Source of the DNA: Burkholderiaceae bacterium
GTDB lineage: Bacteria > Pseudomonadota > Gammaproteobacteria > Burkholderiales > Burkholderiaceae_D
DNA length: 64,000 nucleotides
Direction of reading: 5' to 3'
Assembly: GCA_004298905.1 (NCBI GenBank)
Contig: SCTK01000005.1
Span: 62,001-126,000, forward strand
A program made the position numbers and the translations under genes. This document shows positions 55,838 to 64,000 of the stretch, piece after piece; the first letter of the stretch is position 1, and each line of letters opens with the position of its first letter. Under the pieces are notes generated by a model. It worked only from the letters and a program-made list of their open reading frames with translations. It was not told the origin of the DNA and searched no databases.

Positions 55838-56820
55838 ATGGAACACACCCTACTTCTTGTAGACGACAATCCTGGCTTGATTCAGGTGATGGGCCGCATT
55901 TTGTCCGGGCAGGGCAAGATTCGCTTTGCCACCAACGGGCTGGTTGCCCTCCAGCTCATGCGCCAGTCGCCCCCCGATCTGGTGTTGCTGGATGCCGAGA
56001 TGCCGGGCATGAACGGCTATGAAATCTGCATCGAGATGAAGGCCGATCCGCTGCTCGCCGATATTCCGGTGATTTTCGTCACCGCGCACAGTGAAATCGA
56101 ATTCGAATTGAAAGTGCTGGAAATCGGTGCAGTCGATTTCATCAGCAAGCCGATCAGTGAACCGTTGCTGCTCGCACGGGTCAAGACCCAGTTGCATATC
56201 AAAAGGCTGACCGATGAACTGCGCAGAATCGCCACGGTGGATCCGCTCACCGAATTGGTCAACCGACGCAAGTTTGATCAGACGCTGGAATCCGAATGGC
56301 AGCGCAGTCTGCGCCACAGCGAACCGATCTGTCTGCTGATGATTGATGTGGATCACTTCAAATTATTCAATGATCGTTATGGCCATCCAGCGGGTGACGA
56401 TTGCCTGCGCCGGGTGGCGCGGGCCTTGAGCAGCGTGACGCAACGGCCGGCCGACCTCGTGGCGCGTTGGGGCGGCGAGGAATTTGCAATTCTGTTGCCC
56501 AACACCGATCGCGCCGGCGCACAAAGCCTGGCACAGGAAGCGTTGGAGGCGGTCAGCAATCTCGCCATCCGGCACGAAGATTCAACCGTAGCCACGCATG
56601 TAACGGTGAGCCTGGGTATTGGTTGCTACGATGAAACCAGCGCATGTTGGGCGCCGCCTGTTGCGCAACCGCGTTCCGAGCCGGCAGCCAAACGCACAGC
56701 TTCGGATCTGGTGCATGCAGCCGACCAGGCCTTGTACGCTGCCAAACAGCTGGGTCGTGCGCGCGTTTGTTTCCTGGACATCAACGACGCAGACAGGCAG
56801 GAGCTGACGCGAGAGATCGC

Positions 56821-56824
<4 letters not shown>
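55838..56824 (+). CDS. REC-GGDEF response regulator (diguanylate cyclase)
   Basis: A 328-residue two-domain regulator of PleD/WspR style. The receiver has LLVDDNPGLI, Asp52 in VLLDAEMPGMNG and the Lys in FISKPI. The cyclase has GGEEF at 212-216 with an RxxD inhibitory site five residues upstream (RPAD), so c-di-GMP synthesis with feedback control is expected. About 20 residues before the C-terminus, VHAADQALYAAKQLGR is the normal GGDEF ending. The stop overlaps the start of the hybrid kinase gene (ATGA), which is its probable partner. Confidence 0.9.
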
Positions 56825-61284
<4,460 letters not shown>

Positions 61285-61580
61285 CGCAGTTAAGCCATGG
61301 TTATTATTTAACATAATATACATTATGCGCATGGAAGGTAATTTGTAGGGTGTGCGGTTGCGGCCGCACATTCAACCAGCCACCAAAAAAAAATGCATCC
61401 AGATTCAAATCGCTCGCGTATAACGGACTACGGCAAGTATGCGTATCTCCGCTGAAACAATTGCGGTTGCCGGCTGTAAGGATTCCGCTGTGACAGCGAC
61501 TGACTGGCACACCACGGAATCATGAGTCAGGTGTCAATTTGAAGTATGTATGTTGTCCATTCACCTTTTAGGAGATAGCA
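61285..61580. other. 296-bp intergenic region upstream of the bufferin-type operon
   Basis: No gene is supported. The first third is AT-rich. A small hairpin (TGTGCGG at 61351-61357 with CCGCACA at 61364-61370) has no T-run. AGGAGAT at about 61570-61576 is the ribosome-binding site of the precursor gene. The metal-responsive promoter expected for such an operon should lie in the last 100 bases, but I could not assign -35 and -10 boxes. Confidence 0.5.
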
Positions 61581-61844
61581 ATGAAAATGAAATCTGGTAT
61601 GGCAATTGCCGCTACAGCAGCCGCTTTGTTTGCTTCGTCCGGCGTGTTGGTCGCCTCGCAAGCCTATGCGGCCGATGCCGACATGAGTGTGAAGTGTTCT
61701 GGCATCAATAGCTGCAAGGGCACGTCTGAATGCAAGAGCGCAACCCATGCTTGCAAAGGCCAGAACAGCTGCAAAGGCCAGGGTTGGGTACACGCCAAGT
61801 CGGCTGAAGAATGCACCAGCAAAGGCGGTAAAGTGGTCAAGTAA
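61581..61844 (+). CDS. bufA1: Bufferin-type precursor peptide (DUF2282, BufA1-like)
   Basis: An 87-residue secreted precursor. The Sec signal peptide runs to about QAYA/ADADMS, and the mature part is small, Lys/Ser-rich and holds six Cys in KCSG, SCKG, ECKS, ACKG, SCKG and ECTS contexts. DUF2282 peptides of this form are precursors of bufferins, copper-binding peptides whose Cys are modified by a DUF692/DUF2063 enzyme pair, both encoded next. The peptide would be exported to the periplasm to sequester copper. A strong terminator follows the stop. Confidence 0.88.
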   Translation: MKMKSGMAIAATAAALFASSGVLVASQAYAADADMSVKCSGINSCKGTSECKSATHACKGQNSCKGQGWVHAKSAEECTSKGGKVVK

Positions 61845-61855
61845 GCAAGTGAAGT

Positions 61856-61890
61856 CCGGCCGGTGCCCGCAGGGTGTCCGGCCGGTTTTT
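61856..61890 (+). terminator. Strong terminator/attenuator inside the buf operon
   Basis: CCGGCCGG at 61856-61863 pairs with CCGGCCGG at 61878-61885. Pairing continues inward (TGCCC with GGGTG, one bulged T) to a small GCA loop, and TTTTT follows at 61886-61890. It lies 11 bases after the precursor stop and before the enzyme genes, so most transcripts should end here, giving far more precursor mRNA than enzyme mRNA. Confidence 0.85.
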
Positions 61891-61915
61891 ATTTCCGAAT
61901 TCAAATGGTGAACCC

Positions 61916-62752
61916 TTGAATCAAACGCTGACAGGTTTTGGCCTGGGCTTGCGCACCGAGCATTACCTTGATTTTGTCGAGCGCAAACCGCAAGTCGATT
62001 GGCTGGAAGTGATTTCCGAGAACTATATGGTTCCCGGAGGGAAACCGCTGCATTTCCTCGACACAATTCGGCGTGATTACCCGATGGTCATGCATGGCGT
62101 GTCGCTCTCTATCGGCAGCAGCGATCCGCTCAATATGGATTATCTGCGTGACCTCAAGGCACTGGTGCAGCGTGTGCAACCGACCTGGATTTCCGATCAT
62201 TTGTGCTGGACGGGTGTGGATCACACCAATCTGCACGACCTCATGCCCCTGCCCTATACCGAAACCGCCTTGCGCCATCTGACCCAACGCATTGACCAAG
62301 TGCAGGATTTTCTGGGGCATCGCATCCTGCTGGAGAATGTATCCAGCTATGTCGCCTACCGCGCCGATGAAATGACCGAATGGGAGTTCATTGCCGAACT
62401 GGCAAAGCGTGCCGATTGCGAGTTGCTGCTGGACGTCAACAACGTCTATGTCAGCAGCGTCAATCATCGTTTCGATCCATACGTATACATCGACGCCATG
62501 CCAGGCGAGCGCGTGCGCCAGATTCATTTGGCAGGGCATGAGGATCATGGCGATTACATCATCGATACCCACGACCATCCGATTTGCGATCCGGTCTGGG
62601 ATCTCTATGCCTATACCGTGCGGAAACTGGGCAATGTGCCGACCATGATCGAGCGCGATGACCACATCCCGCCGCTGGATGATTTGCTGGCCGAGTTGGC
62701 GCAGGCGCGCAACATTGCCAATGGCATCACCCTGGAAGCGGCTGCGGCATGA
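61916..62752 (+). CDS. bufB1: DUF692 peptide-modifying enzyme (BufB1/MbnB-like)
   Basis: A TIM-barrel, multinuclear-iron enzyme family that converts Cys of the precursor peptide to heterocycles. [73 protein letters not shown] and [15 protein letters not shown] supply the His, Asp and Glu ligands. I chose the TTG at 61916 (278 residues) because the other in-frame option, a GTG at 61874, lies inside the terminator stem. Its ribosome-binding site is weak. The stop overlaps bufC1. Confidence 0.87.
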   Translation: MNQTLTGFGLGLRTEHYLDFVERKPQVDWLEVISENYMVPGGKPLHFLDTIRRDYPMVMHGVSLSIGSSDPLNMDYLRDLKALVQRVQPTWISDHLCWTGVDHTNLHDLMPLPYTETALRHLTQRIDQVQDFLGHRILLENVSSYVAYRADEMTEWEFIAELAKRADCELLLDVNNVYVSSVNHRFDPYVYIDAMPGERVRQIHLAGHEDHGDYIIDTHDHPICDPVWDLYAYTVRKLGNVPTMIERDDHIPPLDDLLAELAQARNIANGITLEAAAA

Positions 62753-63567
62753 GCAAAAAAAATGCACTGACGCAGCAACAGCAACATTTCAGGCATGCCG
62801 TGATCGCCGAGAGCGACGCTGTCGAAATACCTCCGGCAGAATTATTTCATTCGCGCGCCGATGGCAACCCCGCCCTGCTGCATATCTACCGCCAGGCTTA
62901 TCGGGCGCGGTTGTGTGAAGCGCTGCAAAGCAACTACCCGATTTTGTATCGTCTGCTGGGAGACGAACTCTTCGAGCAACTGGCGCAGAATTACATTGCC
63001 GAGCATCCTTCCCGGCAATCATCGATCCGCTGGTTTGGACATCAACTCGCCGATTTTTTGCAGCAGCGCCCTGACCCGCATTCTGACCTCTTGTCCCACC
63101 CTGCCCTGTGCGATCTGGCGCGCATGGAATGGGCCATTGGCGGTTCGTTTGATGCGGCCAATGCCCCTTTTCTCACCATCGATGCTCTGCTGGTCTTGCC
63201 CGCAGAAGCGTGGGCGGCGCTACGCTGTCAGCCACAAGCGGCTGTGCAGCTGGTGCCATTGGAGTGGGAAGTTGAAGCGACCTGGAAAGCGCTCAATATC
63301 GAGACCGAGGAGACCGAGGAACAAACCCCGGAGCCCACTCAGCGCGCACATACGCTGCTGGTCTGGCGCGCCGGCAAGAACGGTCTGGAAACCCTCTGGC
63401 GTTCACTGGAAGCTGATGAGGCCGTTTATTTGAAAGCCTTTCTATCCGGCATATCCTTCGCGCAATTATGTGAACTGATTGCTGACCAAAATAGTACGGC
63501 TCAAGCTGCGCAAACGGCAGCCAGCCTGCTCCACCGCTGGGTTCAAGACGGCCTGTTTCGGGTCTGA
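62749..63567 (+). CDS. bufC1: DUF2063 partner protein (BufC1-like)
   Basis: A 272-residue protein with the N-terminal DUF2063 DNA-binding-like region (about 8-105; [49 protein letters not shown]) and a variable C-terminal half. Members act with DUF692 enzymes, probably presenting the precursor peptide rather than binding DNA. The ATG overlaps the bufB1 stop (ATGA). No DoxX-type bufD gene follows; the next gene is a response regulator. Confidence 0.85.
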   Translation: MSKKNALTQQQQHFRHAVIAESDAVEIPPAELFHSRADGNPALLHIYRQAYRARLCEALQSNYPILYRLLGDELFEQLAQNYIAEHPSRQSSIRWFGHQLADFLQQRPDPHSDLLSHPALCDLARMEWAIGGSFDAANAPFLTIDALLVLPAEAWAALRCQPQAAVQLVPLEWEVEATWKALNIETEETEEQTPEPTQRAHTLLVWRAGKNGLETLWRSLEADEAVYLKAFLSGISFAQLCELIADQNSTAQAAQTAASLLHRWVQDGLFRV

Positions 63568-63604
63568 CACAACCCGACTCACAAAGCCGTCCAGCGAGTC
63601 CCGC

Positions 63605-63622
63605 CCAGCCTCTGGAGGCTGG
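63605..63622 (+). terminator. Possible weak terminator after bufC1
   Basis: CCAGCCTC pairs perfectly with GAGGCTGG across a two-base centre, followed by TTCGTTTA rather than a continuous T-run. It lies 38 bases after bufC1 and may end the operon. The short T-run and tight loop make it uncertain. Confidence 0.35.
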
Positions 63623-63696
63623 TTCGTTTACAGCTAAAGTTCCCTTTAAAAAGCGCCGTTACCCGCCCTTACAAGCCAGCCTATAGGGAGGTTGCG

Positions 63697-64000
63697 ATGG
63701 TCGCAAAAAGGAAGATGACGGTACTGATCGTGGACGACAATGCCACGACACGATCGGTGTTGCGCATGATGGTGCATGGCGATTTTTATACGGTCGTCGG
63801 CGAAGCACCCAATGGAAAATCCGGACTGGAGCGGGTTGAGCAGCTCAAGCCGGACATTGTGTGTCTGGATGTCAGCATGCCGGATATCGACGGTCTGGAA
63901 GTGCTGCAGCAAATCAAGGCGGCCAGGCCACAAACGCTCGTGCTGATGGTGACGGCCAGCCGCGATGTGGACACCGTGAAAACAGCCATTGGCCGCGGCG
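63697..64000 (+). CDS. Response regulator receiver domain, N-terminal part (runs off window)
   Basis: The ATG at 63697 follows AGGGAGG and opens a frame that stays open to the window end (101 residues seen). It is a receiver: LIVDDNATTRSVLR at 10-23, phosphoacceptor Asp58 in IVCLDVSMPDIDG and the Thr in LMVTASRD. The conserved Lys and any output domain lie beyond base 64000. It is in the same direction as the buf genes but 129 bases away, past a possible terminator, so a functional link is unproven. Confidence 0.85.
   Translation, partial: MVAKRKMTVLIVDDNATTRSVLRMMVHGDFYTVVGEAPNGKSGLERVEQLKPDIVCLDVSMPDIDGLEVLQQIKAARPQTLVLMVTASRDVDTVKTAIGRG

Overview
This 64 kb window looks like chromosomal DNA of a betaproteobacterium, most likely Burkholderiales (Oxalobacteraceae or a near relative). 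That reading rests on the gene order tsf-pyrH-frr-uppS-cdsA-dxr-rseP-bamA-skp-lpxD-fabZ-lpxA-lpxB-rnhB, the ppsR/ppsA divergent pair, the guaB-guaA and ratA-rnfH pairs, a paired cphA'/cphA locus with its own ABC transporter, and GC-rich coding sequence. I saw no rRNA, tRNA, CRISPR, phage or transposase genes. Genus assignment is inference.

Layout. (1) 1-13.9 kb: a dense, mostly overlapping run for translation (tsf, frr, rnhB, TrmH-type methylase), pyrimidine nucleotides (pyrH), isoprenoid and phospholipid precursors (uppS, cdsA, dxr), the outer-membrane protein machinery (rseP, bamA, skp) and lipid A (lpxD, fabZ, lpxA, lpxB). (2) 13.9-18.7 kb: ppsR and ppsA divergent, then an NfeD/SPFH membrane pair. 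(3) 18.7-25.6 kb: an unusual double-receiver protein, smpB, ratA-rnfH, an unrecognised protein, a DUF4124 protein, guaB and guaA. (4) 25.6-29.0 kb (minus): a three-gene membrane operon that looks like a polyprenyl-phosphate-pentose pathway (HAD-UbiA fusion, SMR-type flippase, GT39-like transferase). (5) 29.2-34.7 kb: ndh, tadA, ldcA, then prpC-prpD on the minus strand. (6) 34.7-42.4 kb: the cyanophycin locus, with DUF1854 and a zinc-ribbon ABC exporter divergent from cphA' and cphA.

(7) 42.9-54.5 kb is the most distinctive region. Ten genes, mostly with overlapping stop and start codons, run TonB receptor - YfiR-like periplasmic protein - CHASE8/PAS histidine kinase - Rcp1-like response regulator - a five-subunit toluene/alkene-type diiron monooxygenase (A, B, C, D, E, with no reductase F) - a second PAS histidine kinase. 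A REC-REC-GGDEF-EAL protein follows after 190 bp. A hydroxylase is thus embedded in a signal-transduction operon between two related kinase/regulator modules. (8) 54.5-61.3 kb: an Xre/ParS-RES toxin-antitoxin pair with a palindrome over its promoter, then a REC-GGDEF cyclase coupled to a 1487-residue CHASE/multi-PAS hybrid kinase with REC and HPt domains. (9) 61.6-64 kb: a bufferin-type (DUF2282-DUF692-DUF2063) copper-peptide operon with a strong terminator after the precursor gene, then the start of another response regulator.

Several intergenic gaps hold long inverted repeats (18713-18789, 29-bp perfect arms; 42474-42615, 38-bp perfect arms; 23872-23953, imperfect GTGAAA-rich; 513-551, GC-rich). 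Starts were moved from the longest reading frame where a ribosome-binding site or family length favoured a later codon. All homology calls are from reading the protein sequences, without database searches.
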